Of a stretch of 27,668 bases of DNA, positions 8,427 through 15,602 are shown piece after piece. Within the stretch, counting starts at the first letter, position 1, and every line of letters begins with the position of its first letter. A model generated the notes under the pieces. It ran no database searches, was not told the DNA's origin, and saw only the letters and a list, made by a program, of their open reading frames with translations. Source of the DNA: a virus; the IMG/VR virus record IMGVR_UViG_3300031251_000089, positions 1 to 27,668 of that record; one strand, written 5' to 3'. The translations under genes and the position numbers were made by a program.

Positions 8427-9446
8427 ATGCCGACACCGGATCGCCCCAACTCGGAACGTAAGCGCAGTCCGCCGCAGAGCGCGGCGGACATGCGCTTCTT
8501 CGATCCCGTGGCGTTGAATTTCGAAGGCCATGCGCCTGCGCCCTGGCAGCGCGTCGTGCCGCCGGGCGCGGAGGTCAAGGGCCGGGACGATCGGCGATTT
8601 CAATTCGCCGATCGCGCCGCGCTCGTTTCCGCCTTCAACGCCTCCATCCCCGTGCCCGTCGACTTCAACCACGCGGAATTCTTGAAAGCCCCGCAGGGCG
8701 ACGAAAGCCCCGCCGCCGGCTGGATGGAGGAGCTGCGCCTCTCTTCCGATGGCAGTATCGAGGCGCGCATCGAATGGAACGCCTCCGGCGCCGAGGCTAT
8801 CGCCACACGCGCCTATCGCTTCCTCTCGCCGGTGTTTCGCGTCGACGCCAAGGGCGCGGTGAAAAGCATCGCCGGCGCGGGCCTCGTCAACCGTCCCAAT
8901 CTCGATCTGCCGGCGCTGAACGCCGAGGGAGAAAGCACGATGAAAGGTCTCTTGAAGAAGCTCGGGCTCGCCGAGGAGACGAGCGAGAGCGACGCGATCG
9001 CGGCCGTCGAGCGCCTGCAGACGCAGGCGAACGCCACGCGGGTCGACCTCTCCACTTACGTGCCGCGCGCCGATTACGAGCTCGCGCTCAATTCCGCCAA
9101 GGAGGCGAAAGACGCTCTCGCCAAGCGCGACGCCGACGAATTCAAGGCCAAGGCGCAAGCTCTCGTCGACGGCGCTATTCAATCCGGCAAGGTCGCGCCG
9201 GCCTCGCGCGAGCATTGGCTGGCGCTCTGCGCCGATCAAAGCGGGCTCGAGCGCGTGGAGAAGCTCATCGGCGCGCAGCCCTCGCATTTCAAGTCGGCCG
9301 TCGATCCCTCGCGCAAGCCGCCGGAAGGCGACGCGCCCGCGCTCAACGCCGAGCAGAAGAAGATGCTCGCCGCCTGCGGGATCACGGAGGAGTCCTATCT
9401 CGCGTCGCAGAAAGAGCTCGAGGCGCGCCGCGCCGCCGTGGCGTGA
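8427..9446 (+). CDS. Mu gpI-like head maturation protease / scaffold precursor
   Basis: The 339-residue protein is the Mu gpI-type prohead protease, with the scaffold region as its C-terminal half. The N-terminal domain has the family layout: VPVDFNHAEF at 77-86 (the DFxH-type motif), ESPAAGWMEEL, an EARIEW strand, then YRFLSPVF and a GLVNRPN block before the linker. From about residue 172 on it is helical, charged and Ala-rich, as expected of a scaffold. The frame is open further upstream to 8322, but that start would have its ribosome binding site almost touching the ATG and would translate across the palindrome at 8349-8368. The ATG at 8427 has GGAGG 11 nt upstream and is preferred. An ATG at 8490 (MRFFDPVAL) is an alternative. 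Confidence 0.85.
   Translation: MPTPDRPNSERKRSPPQSAADMRFFDPVALNFEGHAPAPWQRVVPPGAEVKGRDDRRFQFADRAALVSAFNASIPVPVDFNHAEFLKAPQGDESPAAGWMEELRLSSDGSIEARIEWNASGAEAIATRAYRFLSPVFRVDAKGAVKSIAGAGLVNRPNLDLPALNAEGESTMKGLLKKLGLAEETSESDAIAAVERLQTQANATRVDLSTYVPRADYELALNSAKEAKDALAKRDADEFKAKAQALVDGAIQSGKVAPASREHWLALCADQSGLERVEKLIGAQPSHFKSAVDPSRKPPEGDAPALNAEQKKMLAACGITEESYLASQKELEARRAAVA
8940..9446 (+). CDS. Nested gpZ-like scaffold protein from an internal start
   Basis: An in-frame ATG (MKGLLKKLGLAEETSESDA) occurs at the boundary between the protease and scaffold parts of the gpI-like gene, with GAGGGAGA about 8 nt upstream. It would give a 168-residue protein identical to the C-terminal half. Phage Mu is known to make its scaffold gpZ from such an internal start inside gene I. 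Both the position at the linker and the good binding site support the same arrangement here. The internal initiation is inferred and not shown. Confidence 0.65.
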   Translation: MKGLLKKLGLAEETSESDAIAAVERLQTQANATRVDLSTYVPRADYELALNSAKEAKDALAKRDADEFKAKAQALVDGAIQSGKVAPASREHWLALCADQSGLERVEKLIGAQPSHFKSAVDPSRKPPEGDAPALNAEQKKMLAACGITEESYLASQKELEARRAAVA

Positions 9447-9472
9447 GCCCGCAATCACAGGAGACGTAACTC

Positions 9473-9886
9473 ATGGCTCTCACCGCCCCGCGCGCCACGG
9501 CGCAAATCCAGAACCCCGAGAAGCGCAATCTGCCCGTCGCCGCCAATGTGGCGGTCTGGCAGGGCGGCCTCGCCATGCTCGTCGGCGGCTATGTGAAGCC
9601 CGGCGCCGTCGCGACCGGCGGCCTCGGCGTCGGCCGCTTCAGCGCTTCCGTCTCCAACATCGGCGGCGCGGCCGGCGCGGTCTCGGTCGATGTGCGCACG
9701 GGCGTCTTCAAATTCTTCAACTCGTCTGGGGGCGACGCGATCACCAACGCCAATATCGGCGCGACCGTCTACATCGTCGACGACGAGACCGTGGCGCTCA
9801 CCAACGGCTCCGGGACGCGCTCTCCGGCCGGGACCGTCTTCCTCGTCGACCCCGACGACAACGGCGTCTTCGTCGACTTCGCCTGA
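9473..9886 (+). CDS. Probable head decoration / stabilisation protein
   Basis: The 137-residue protein is rich in Gly, Ala and Val and lies between the protease/scaffold gene and the major head protein, the usual place of a decoration protein. The sequence has an extended N-terminus, then a beta-rich body (VGGYVKPGAVATGG, VRTGVFKFFNSSGGDAITNANIG, ATVYIVDDETVAL). This recalls small DUF2190-like or D-like capsid decoration folds. The start is supported by AGGAGA about 9 nt upstream. Heptamer repeat copy 3 begins immediately after the stop codon. The role comes from position and general fold pattern rather than a firm family match. Confidence 0.65.
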   Translation: MALTAPRATAQIQNPEKRNLPVAANVAVWQGGLAMLVGGYVKPGAVATGGLGVGRFSASVSNIGGAAGAVSVDVRTGVFKFFNSSGGDAITNANIGATVYIVDDETVALTNGSGTRSPAGTVFLVDPDDNGVFVDFA

Positions 9887-9946
9887 GCGAACGGCGAGTA
9901 GCGAATAGAGCTGCTCGCCACTCCCCACTCGCCATTCGCTACTCGC
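9887..9946. repeat. Heptamer inverted repeat, copy 3
   Basis: It begins at the base after the TGA of the decoration gene: GCGAACG-GCGAGTA-GCGAATA, then GAGCTG, then CTCGC followed by four pyrimidine-rich heptamers (CACTCCC, CACTCGC, CATTCGC, TACTCGC). It ends 5 nt before the GGAGG that serves the major head gene. Confidence 0.85.
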
Positions 9947-9961
9947 TGGCCGGAGGCCAAA

Positions 9962-10858
9962 ATGCTCATCAACGCCACCAATCTCGACTTCCTCTACACG
10001 ACGCTCAGCGCCGGCTATCGCGACGGCTTTGCGGGCGTCACGCCCATGTGGGACCGTGTCGCGACAATGGCGCCCTCGGGCGGCCGCACACAGGCCTACA
10101 CCTGGCTCGGCCAGTTCCCGCTGCTGCGCGAATGGCTCGGCGAGCGCCAGGTCAAAAGCCTCGAGGCTCTGGCCTACACGCTCACGAACAAGAAGTTCGA
10201 GGCGACCGTCTCCGTGCCGCGCGACGACATCGAGGACGACGTCTGGCAGACCTACGCCTCGCTCTCGAAGGAATATGGGCGCGCCGCCGCGACGCACCCC
10301 GATCTCGAGATCTTCGGCAAGCTGCAGACCGGCGCGACCGATCTCTGCTACGACGGCCAGCCCTTCTTCTCGGCCAACCATCCGGTCGGCATCGAAGGCC
10401 AGACGCCGATCGCGCTCGCCTCCAACATCCAGACGGGCTCGTCGCCCCGCTGGTATTTGCTCGACACGACGCGCGCCCTGAAGCCGATGCTCTATCAGAA
10501 GCGCTCGGACTATCAGTTCGTGTCGAAGCTCGACCCGCAGTCCTCCGACCATGTGTTCATGACGGACGAGTTCCTCTACGGCATCCGCGGCCGTATGGCG
10601 CCAGGCTATGGCTTCTGGCAGATGGCGTTCCAATCCGCCGCGCCGGTCACCGCCGCCAATGTCACGGCCGCCTATACGGCGATGACGCAGCTGCAATCGA
10701 ACGAGGGCCGCAAGCTCGGCCTGAAGCCGAACCTCATGCTCTGTGGGCCTTCGACCTATTTCGCGGCGCGCGCGCTCATCAAGGCGCAGATGATCAACGC
10801 CACCTCGAACACGCTCTACGAGCTCGTCGAGGTCGTCAACGTTCCGTATCTCGACTGA
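9962..10858 (+). CDS. Mu gpT-like major head subunit
   Basis: The 298-residue protein is the capsid shell subunit. It matches the Mu gpT family through its length and signature stretches: an N-terminal MLINATNLDFLYTTLSAGYRDGF, WLGQFPLLREWLGER near 50-64, the KKFEATVSVPRDDIEDD block near 77-93, the FFSANHPV segment near 136-143, and a C-terminal LKPNLMLCGPSTYFAARALI. GGAGG sits just upstream of the ATG. Its upstream neighbours are protease/scaffold and decoration genes, a complete capsid assembly set. Heptamer repeat copy 4 starts directly after the stop codon. Confidence 0.92.
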   Translation: MLINATNLDFLYTTLSAGYRDGFAGVTPMWDRVATMAPSGGRTQAYTWLGQFPLLREWLGERQVKSLEALAYTLTNKKFEATVSVPRDDIEDDVWQTYASLSKEYGRAAATHPDLEIFGKLQTGATDLCYDGQPFFSANHPVGIEGQTPIALASNIQTGSSPRWYLLDTTRALKPMLYQKRSDYQFVSKLDPQSSDHVFMTDEFLYGIRGRMAPGYGFWQMAFQSAAPVTAANVTAAYTAMTQLQSNEGRKLGLKPNLMLCGPSTYFAARALIKAQMINATSNTLYELVEVVNVPYLD

Positions 10859-10906
10859 GCGAATGGCGAATGGCGAGTGGCGAATGGACGCCGGCTCGCC
10901 GCTCGC
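10859..10906. repeat. Heptamer inverted repeat, copy 4
   Basis: Four direct heptamers (GCGAATG, GCGAATG, GCGAGTG, GCGAATG) abut the TGA stop of the major head gene, then a diverged centre GACGCCGG and a shorter right arm CTCGC-CGCTCGC. This copy is the least symmetric on its right side. Confidence 0.8.
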
Positions 10907-10949
10907 TTTCTCCCGCAAACCCACGCTCGCGAACCCCAGCTGAGGCCCC

Positions 10950-11210
10950 ATGGCGAAGCCCCCTGCAAAACCGCAAGACGACGAGGCTCCCGCCTCCCCC
11001 TGGAAAACCGAGCTGCCCTTCGTCTCGGTCGTCTCGACGACCGGGCGCGACTATTGGGCGATCGGCCGCAAGTTCCATCCCCGCGAGCCGACGCTCATCG
11101 CGAAGGCCGATCTCCCCAACGACGAGGCGCAGGCGCTCGTCGCCGATCCCTGGGTCGTCGTGAGCGAGGTCCCAGGGCCGGAGAAGCCGGCGGAAAAGCC
11201 GGCCGCCTAA
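10950..11210 (+). CDS. Small structural protein, possibly Mu gp35-like
   Basis: The 86-residue protein has a Lys/Pro/Ala-rich N-terminus, a compact middle (FVSVVSTTGRDYWAIGRKFHPREPTLIAKADLPNDEAQALVADPWVVV) and a Pro/Glu/Lys tail. It lies between the major head protein and gp36, where Mu places gp35 and where HI1506-related proteins occur. I recognise the position better than the sequence. The ATG lacks a strong ribosome binding site (only GAGG about 5 nt upstream). The 139 bases before the next gene hold no gene I can support. Confidence 0.55.
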   Translation: MAKPPAKPQDDEAPASPWKTELPFVSVVSTTGRDYWAIGRKFHPREPTLIAKADLPNDEAQALVADPWVVVSEVPGPEKPAEKPAA

Positions 11211-11337
11211 ACATTACCCCGAGAGGGCGGTCTGGCACGGCTCGCAAGGCTTCCAGCACTCTTTGAGGACGGGGCGGATGATCCCGCGCCGTAGGGCATA
11301 GTCCGCCGCCCGCACCCATCATCCCCAGGAGGCGTGT

Positions 11338-11622
11338 TTGTTTACCAGGATGATCATCGAGCGCCTCGAAATCCTCGAACGAAAGGTCGCAAAGATCATG
11401 TCTACCGAAACCGATCTCGAAACCGTCCTCGCCACGATCAAGGCGGACATCGCCACCTATCAGGGCGCCGTCGCCTCGCAGTTCTCTTCGCTGCACGCGC
11501 AGCTCACGGCGCTGCAGACGCAGGCCGCGGCCGGCAGCCCCGTCTCGCAGGCGCAGCTCGACGTGCTCGTCGCCTCGGCGCAGGCGGTCGACGCCCAGAT
11601 CAAGGCCGCTCCGACGGCCTGA
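11338..11622 (+). CDS. Short helical hypothetical protein
   Basis: The protein has up to 94 residues and is almost entirely predicted helix, with heptad-like spacing (ERLEILERKVAKI, then DLETVLATIKADIATYQGAVASQFSSLHAQLTALQTQ). It is probably a coiled coil. Three starts compete: TTG at 11338, with AGGAGG 5 nt upstream; ATG at 11350; and ATG at 11398 (MSTETDLETVL), with a weaker GAAAGG. The TTG has by far the best binding site. Proteins of this kind are common between capsid and neck genes, but I know no defined function. Confidence 0.6.
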   Translation: MFTRMIIERLEILERKVAKIMSTETDLETVLATIKADIATYQGAVASQFSSLHAQLTALQTQAAAGSPVSQAQLDVLVASAQAVDAQIKAAPTA

Positions 11623-11712
11623 TAATCCGGCCGCCAAAAGCCGGACCGCGAGCCCAGCGGCAAGGGCCAGGGGGTGAAATGCCCCCACCATTCCCCCAAT
11701 CAGGCGGCTCCC

Positions 11713-12144
11713 ATGCCCTACGCGCAGCAAAGCGACATCGCCGCCAAATGGGGCGATCAATTCGCGCTCGCCGCGACCGATAGCGGCGGCAATTCCATCG
11801 ACGCTTCGCGCGTCGCGACGGCGCTTTCGGCGGCTTCCGCGCTCATCGATGGCTATCTCGTGCAGCGCTACAATCTGCCGGTCAACGCCACGCCCGACGG
11901 CGCGACGCTGCTGACAAAACTCTGCTGCGACCTCGCCATGGGGGAGCTCGCCGTCGACCCCGGCTCGCGCACCGAGATCGTCTGCAAATCCGTCGAGGAG
12001 GCGCACAACTTCCTAAAGCGCGTCGCCGACGGCTCGACCGCCATTCCCGAAATTCCGCAGCCCGGCGTCGATCCCGGCCCGCAAGAGGCCGTCATGGTCG
12101 CAAACACGCGCGAGCTGACGATGCGCAATCTGCGAGGCTTGTGA
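11713..12144 (+). CDS. Mu gp36-like head-tail connector (DUF1320)
   Basis: The 143-residue protein has the DUF1320 pattern: an N-terminal MPYAQQSDIAAKWGDQ, a helical bundle with ALSAASALIDGYLVQRYNLPV, then LLTKLCCDLAMGEL and a C-terminal EEAHNFLKRVADGSTAIPEI. The family lies at the head-tail junction region in Mu (gp36) and is related to small neck connectors. An upstream in-frame ATG at 11674 exists, but it adds a Cys/His/Pro leader not seen in the family, so 11713 is preferred. Its stop overlaps the next start by one base (TGATG). Confidence 0.8.
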   Translation: MPYAQQSDIAAKWGDQFALAATDSGGNSIDASRVATALSAASALIDGYLVQRYNLPVNATPDGATLLTKLCCDLAMGELAVDPGSRTEIVCKSVEEAHNFLKRVADGSTAIPEIPQPGVDPGPQEAVMVANTRELTMRNLRGL

Positions 12145-12629
12145 TGGATGGAGTGTCCATCTCCGTCGAGCTGCGCGGCTTCGAGGCGGCCGAGCTGAAA
12201 TTGCAGCGGCTCGAGCAGATCGTGCTCGGCGCCGAGCTTATGGACGCGCTCGGGCGCCTGGGCCAGCAGCAGACGAAGCGCCGCATCGAGGTGGAGAAGA
12301 CGACGCCCGATGGCGCGGCCTGGCCGCGCACGCGGGACGGACGCGGCGCGCTCTTCGTCACGGGCGCGCATCTCGACCGCTCCATCGATTACGAGGCCTC
12401 GGCGACCGAGGCGCGCTGGGGCTCGGGCTTTATCGGCGCGCGCGTGCATCAATATGGCGCGGTCATCACGCCGAAAAATGCGAAAGTCCTCGCCTTCGTC
12501 CAGGGCGGCCAGCATTTCTTCGCCAAGAAGGTCACGATCCCCTCGCGCGCCTATGTCGGCATGAGCGAGGCGAACAAGACCGAGATGGTCGACGTCGCCG
12601 CGCGCTTCGTCGCGGGAGCCGCGGCGTGA
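12144..12629 (+). CDS. Phage virion morphogenesis protein (Mu gpG / P2 gpS-like)
   Basis: The 161-residue protein belongs to the tail completion / virion morphogenesis family. It shows the typical order: an N-terminal helix with EAAELKLQRLEQI, the GRLGQQQTKRRIEVEKTTPDGAAWPRTR block around 38-62, and the LFVTGAHLDRSI..., GARVHQYG segments. In Mu and P2 relatives this protein finishes the tail end that docks to the head. A GTG three bases upstream is an alternative start. The downstream gene overlaps its stop (GTGA). Confidence 0.85.
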   Translation: MDGVSISVELRGFEAAELKLQRLEQIVLGAELMDALGRLGQQQTKRRIEVEKTTPDGAAWPRTRDGRGALFVTGAHLDRSIDYEASATEARWGSGFIGARVHQYGAVITPKNAKVLAFVQGGQHFFAKKVTIPSRAYVGMSEANKTEMVDVAARFVAGAAA

Positions 12630-13231
12630 CCGGAACTCTCCCGCATCTGCCGACGAGCCTCGACGATTTCCGCGACGCGGTCGTCTCCACGATCCAAGCG
12701 GCCATGCCGGGCGTGGATGTGGCCGGGCACAATGGCGCCTTCGGCGAGAAGGACATCCAGATTTTCGGGGCCAAGGCCCCGGCCGTGCGCGTCGCCGTGC
12801 TCGGCTGGAGCCTCGAGGAACTGAACGCCGTCGGCATCGTCGTGCCGGTCAAATGCTCCGCCGTTCTCGTCACGGCCGACGCGAAGGCGGACGACGGAAA
12901 GATCCTGCCGCGCGACCGCGCGCAGCTCGTGCTCGGCACGCAGCTCGCGATCCTCCTGAACTCGTCGCGCTTCGGCTTCAACCTCACCAAGCAGCCAGCG
13001 CAGGTGAAGGGCGAGAACCGCTATGAGGCGTCCTTCTTCGCCAAAGGCCTGGCGCTCATGGAGGTGACCTGGACGAGCAAGACCACCTTCGGCGTGCAGG
13101 CCGCCCAGCAGCTGGGCGCGCTCGCGCAGGTCTATGTGAACGGGACGCTGCTGCTCGATCCCGCTGACACGGGCGCCGATGTTCCCCTCGCCCCGCCCAA
13201 CGCGCCCTTCACGCCGCCGGAGGGATCGTAG
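12626..13231 (+). CDS. Mu gp37-like protein (DUF1834)
   Basis: The 201-residue protein starts at GTG and overlaps the preceding stop by 4 nt. It resembles the DUF1834 / Mu gp37 family by order, size and the central alternating pattern (AVRVAVLGWSLEEL, IVVPVKCSAVLVTADAK, LGTQLAILLNSSRFG, RYEASFFAKGLALMEVTWTSKTTFG). The family lies at the head-to-tail junction in Mu. The C-terminal 30 residues are Pro/Ala-rich and probably disordered. This is the last clearly Mu-type gene. The P2-type tail genes begin after the repeat that follows. Confidence 0.75.
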   Translation: MTGTLPHLPTSLDDFRDAVVSTIQAAMPGVDVAGHNGAFGEKDIQIFGAKAPAVRVAVLGWSLEELNAVGIVVPVKCSAVLVTADAKADDGKILPRDRAQLVLGTQLAILLNSSRFGFNLTKQPAQVKGENRYEASFFAKGLALMEVTWTSKTTFGVQAAQQLGALAQVYVNGTLLLDPADTGADVPLAPPNAPFTPPEGS

Positions 13232-13232
13232 C

Positions 13233-13275
13233 CATGCGCCGGAAAAGTGGGAACCGGTTTTCCGATAAGCGCATG
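13233..13275. repeat. Rhizobiales-type intergenic inverted repeat
   Basis: Outer arms CATGCGC (13233-13239) and GCGCATG (13269-13275) enclose inner arms CGGAAAA (13240-13246) and TTTTCCG (13258-13264) around a GTGGGAACCGG core. I recall very similar GGAAAAGTGGGAACCGGTTT-type elements between genes in many Rhizobiales chromosomes, but cannot search. It sits between the last Mu-type gene and the first P2-type gene. Confidence 0.75.
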
Positions 13276-13289
13276 GCGGGAGAGCGCTA

Positions 13290-13973
13290 ATGCAGGGCTA
13301 TGTCGCGCTCGCCGACCATTTGCGGCTGCAAAAGACCGTCGATGATCTGGCCTTCCAGGTCGCGGAGTCGCATCGGCGCATCGCCAATCTGCTCACGCCG
13401 GGCACGGTGAAAAGCTTCGATCCGCAAAAGGGCGCCGTCGTCGACGTGGGCTTCGAGACGCATCAGATCGAGCACGGCATGCACAGCGGCACGGGCAAGG
13501 ACTGGCAGCCCTTGAAGGAGGGCCAGAAGGTCACGGTGCTCTGCCCCTCGGGCGATTTTAGCAACGCCTTCATCATTCCCGGCGGATTTCACGATCAGAA
13601 CCCCGCGCCCTCGCAATCGGCGGGAGAGGACATTCGCGGGCAGCGCGGGACGGACGACAAGCCCGTGCGCCTCATCACCACGGACACGTCCTCGACGCTC
13701 GACAATCAGGCGAAGCAGACGAGCGTCACGGCGGGCGACGGGATCGCCTCGCTCACCAACGCCGGCAAGAAGACGAGCGTCAACGCCGGCGACAAGGTGG
13801 CGGAGCTCGTCAACGACGGCGAGAAATCTTTCGTGCGCGCCCGCAAGAGCGGCTGCGTCACCTGCGAGGTCACGGACCAGCAGAAGTTCCTCATCGTGGT
13901 GGGCCAGGGCTCGAGCCAGAAGGCCTATTACATCGACCCCTCCGTGCTGCGTGAGACCAGCATTCCCAGCTAA
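13290..13973 (+). CDS. V: Baseplate spike protein gpV (P2-like)
   Basis: The 227-residue protein is the central baseplate spike that pierces the outer membrane. The N-terminal region carries the OB-fold pattern of P2 gpV (GTVKSFDPQKGAVVDVGF, then WQPLKEGQKVTVLCPSGDFSNAFIIPGGF). The C-terminal half has the repeated short strands typical of the triple-stranded spike (SVTAGDGIASLTNAGKKTSVNAGDKVAELVNDG). The ATG follows GGGAGAG. P2 gpV is of similar length. It opens the tail block V-W-J-I, with one small unknown gene inserted after it. Confidence 0.9.
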   Translation: MQGYVALADHLRLQKTVDDLAFQVAESHRRIANLLTPGTVKSFDPQKGAVVDVGFETHQIEHGMHSGTGKDWQPLKEGQKVTVLCPSGDFSNAFIIPGGFHDQNPAPSQSAGEDIRGQRGTDDKPVRLITTDTSSTLDNQAKQTSVTAGDGIASLTNAGKKTSVNAGDKVAELVNDGEKSFVRARKSGCVTCEVTDQQKFLIVVGQGSSQKAYYIDPSVLRETSIPS

Positions 13974-13989
13974 TTGAAAGGAACCTTCA

Positions 13990-14280
13990 ATGGCCGTTCA
14001 AGCCGTTCGACGCCTGCCGCAGCCGGGAACGCCGCCCGTGGGCGCGGTCACGCATCTCTATTGTGTCATCAAGGCCGGTCCGGCCGGCGTGCGCATCCTG
14101 GGGCAGCGCATCGCACTCGGCCAGGTGTTCAGCGCCATCGAGAGCCAGGTCGACAGCCTGTTGCGCGAGGGCTGGGTCGTCGCCTCGCCTGCGGGCGCGA
14201 CGGCCGGGCAGATCCTCACCTCCTCCACGACGCCGGCGCTCCCCGTCTGGGCCGCGCCGAGCTACACGCCGCCGAGCTGA
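13990..14280 (+). CDS. Hypothetical baseplate-region protein
   Basis: The 96-residue protein lies between gpV and gpW, 16 nt after gpV, with AAAGGA upstream of its ATG. A Pro-rich N-terminus (RRLPQPGTPPVGAV) is followed by a compact stretch with THLYCVIKAGPAGVRILGQRIALGQVFSAIESQVDSLLREGWVVA and a Ser/Thr/Pro tail. I recognise no family. Its place suggests a baseplate accessory or assembly factor. Confidence 0.6.
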   Translation: MAVQAVRRLPQPGTPPVGAVTHLYCVIKAGPAGVRILGQRIALGQVFSAIESQVDSLLREGWVVASPAGATAGQILTSSTTPALPVWAAPSYTPPS

Positions 14281-14283
14281 TCC

Positions 14284-14679
14284 ATGAGCCGGGTCGGGAT
14301 CTCGCGCAGGAACGGAACGGTTTTGACCGGCTGGGACGAATGCCGCCAGTCGATCGAGGTCATCGCCTCCACGGCGATCGGCTCGCTCGTGCTCAACCGT
14401 TCCTTCGGCTCGAAGATTCCGTCGCTCGTCGACGCGCCCATGTCGCCGCCCGCCATGATGGCGCATTTCATGGCGATCGCCGAGGCCCTGCGCAAATGGG
14501 AGCCGGGCTATCGGCTGAAATCCATCGCGTTGAATTCGGCGTCGTCGTCGGGCGCGGTGAGCTTCACGCTCGCGGGCGTCTTCTATCCCAATGGCCATCT
14601 CGGCGATTACTCCATCGCCGAATATGGGCGCGGGACCGGCGTCATGGCCGTGCTCGCGGCAAGCGGGGGCGTGGGATGA
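14284..14679 (+). CDS. W: Baseplate wedge protein gpW (T4 gp25-like)
   Basis: The 131-residue protein matches the gpW/gp25 wedge family. It has an early ECRQSIEVIASTAIGSLVLNRSFGSKIPSLVD block, equivalent to the family's RxxIxxIL-T--GE-x-x-P-FG pattern, then an amphipathic helix (MMAHFMAIAEALRKWEPGYRLKSI) and terminal strands. It forms part of the baseplate wedge between gpV and gpJ. The ribosome binding site is weak, and the start lies 3 nt after the preceding stop, so translation is probably coupled. Its stop overlaps the gpJ start as ATGA. Confidence 0.85.
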   Translation: MSRVGISRRNGTVLTGWDECRQSIEVIASTAIGSLVLNRSFGSKIPSLVDAPMSPPAMMAHFMAIAEALRKWEPGYRLKSIALNSASSSGAVSFTLAGVFYPNGHLGDYSIAEYGRGTGVMAVLAASGGVG

Positions 14680-15602
14680 CGATCTCCTACACCACGCTCG
14701 ATCTCTCGACACTGCCGGCCCCCTGGGCCGTCGAGCCCTGGACATTCGACGCGATCCTCTCGGACAGCGTCACGAATTTCCTCTCCTACTGGTCCGCGGC
14801 GCAGGCCAAGGACCCGACGCTCCCCGCCTACACTGTGCAGACGCTCAAGGGGAACCCGGTCAATTTCGTGCTCTCGGCCGGGGCCTTTCGCGAAGGACTG
14901 CTGCGCCAGCGCGTGAACGAAGCCGTGCTGCAGGTCATGTGGGCGTCGAGCACGGGAAGCGATCTCGATCAGCTCGGCGCGCTCGTGGGCCTGGGCCGTC
15001 GCACGATCACGCCGGAAGACGACACGACGACGCCGATCACGCCCGCCGTCATGGAGAGCGACGCGGAATTTCGCGCGCGAGGTCCGTTCGCTCTGGACGC
15101 CACGGCCATCGGCTTTGCGGGCGGGACCTATCGCTCCATCGTGCTTTCGGCCTCCCCCGCCGTAAAGGCCGTCGCCATTGTGCGCGGCGCGCCGGGCGAG
15201 GTCGCGCTCATCCTGCAGGGGCGCAACGCCGACGGCTCGATCGCGGACGCCGACGCCGCCGCCGTGCGCGCCATCATCGTCGAGAACGACCAGCTCACCG
15301 ATGTCGTCTCCGTGCGCTCGGCCGCGCCGCTGCCCTATGCGATCGTCGCCCATGTCACCGTGCCGCCCGGCCCGGCGATCGGCCCCGTGCAGGCGACGGC
15401 CGTCGCGGGCCTCACGGGCGCCGCGAGCGCGCTGCAGATCATCGGCGCCAATGTGCCGACCGATGCGCTCATCGCCGCGGGGCGCCTGCCGGCCATGGCG
15501 AAATTCACGCTCGTCTCGCCCCCGGCCGACCTCGTCGTCGCGCCGGACCAAATCTCTTACGCGACCTCCGTCACCGTGAATGTGAGCGTCGTCGATGAGT
15601 GA
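14676..15602 (+). CDS. J: Baseplate assembly protein gpJ (P2-like)
   Basis: The 308-residue protein (P2 gpJ is about the same length) is a wedge component. Features are TLDLSTLPAPWAVEPWTFDAI at the start, then the LRQRVNEAVLQVMWASSTGSDLDQLGALVGLGRR block near 80-110, typical of gpJ/Mu gp47 baseplate proteins. The DAEFRARGPFALDATAIGFAGGTYRSIVLSAS segment and a C-terminal alpha/beta repeat domain complete it. The start ATG overlaps the gpW stop. The same frame is open upstream to 13974, but that part is antifamily in composition and overlaps two genes, so it is excluded. Confidence 0.88.
   Translation: MTISYTTLDLSTLPAPWAVEPWTFDAILSDSVTNFLSYWSAAQAKDPTLPAYTVQTLKGNPVNFVLSAGAFREGLLRQRVNEAVLQVMWASSTGSDLDQLGALVGLGRRTITPEDDTTTPITPAVMESDAEFRARGPFALDATAIGFAGGTYRSIVLSASPAVKAVAIVRGAPGEVALILQGRNADGSIADADAAAVRAIIVENDQLTDVVSVRSAAPLPYAIVAHVTVPPGPAIGPVQATAVAGLTGAASALQIIGANVPTDALIAAGRLPAMAKFTLVSPPADLVVAPDQISYATSVTVNVSVVDE

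Noticed and set aside
9455-10951. Long antisense open frame, 498 codons, opposite the decoration and major head genes
   Set aside because: It spans two clear plus-strand genes and the repeats between them. Shadow composition only.
11211-11337. Possible regulatory RNA or stem between gp35-like and the helical protein
   Set aside because: Only weak GC-rich complementarities (GGGCGGA with TCCGCC-type stretches) are seen. Such pairings are common at this base composition.
13974-14675. Upstream extension of the gpJ frame
   Set aside because: It overlaps the two real genes at 13990-14280 and 14284-14679, has Arg/His/Gly-rich shadow composition, and the ATG at 14676 with ATGA overlap is the natural start.
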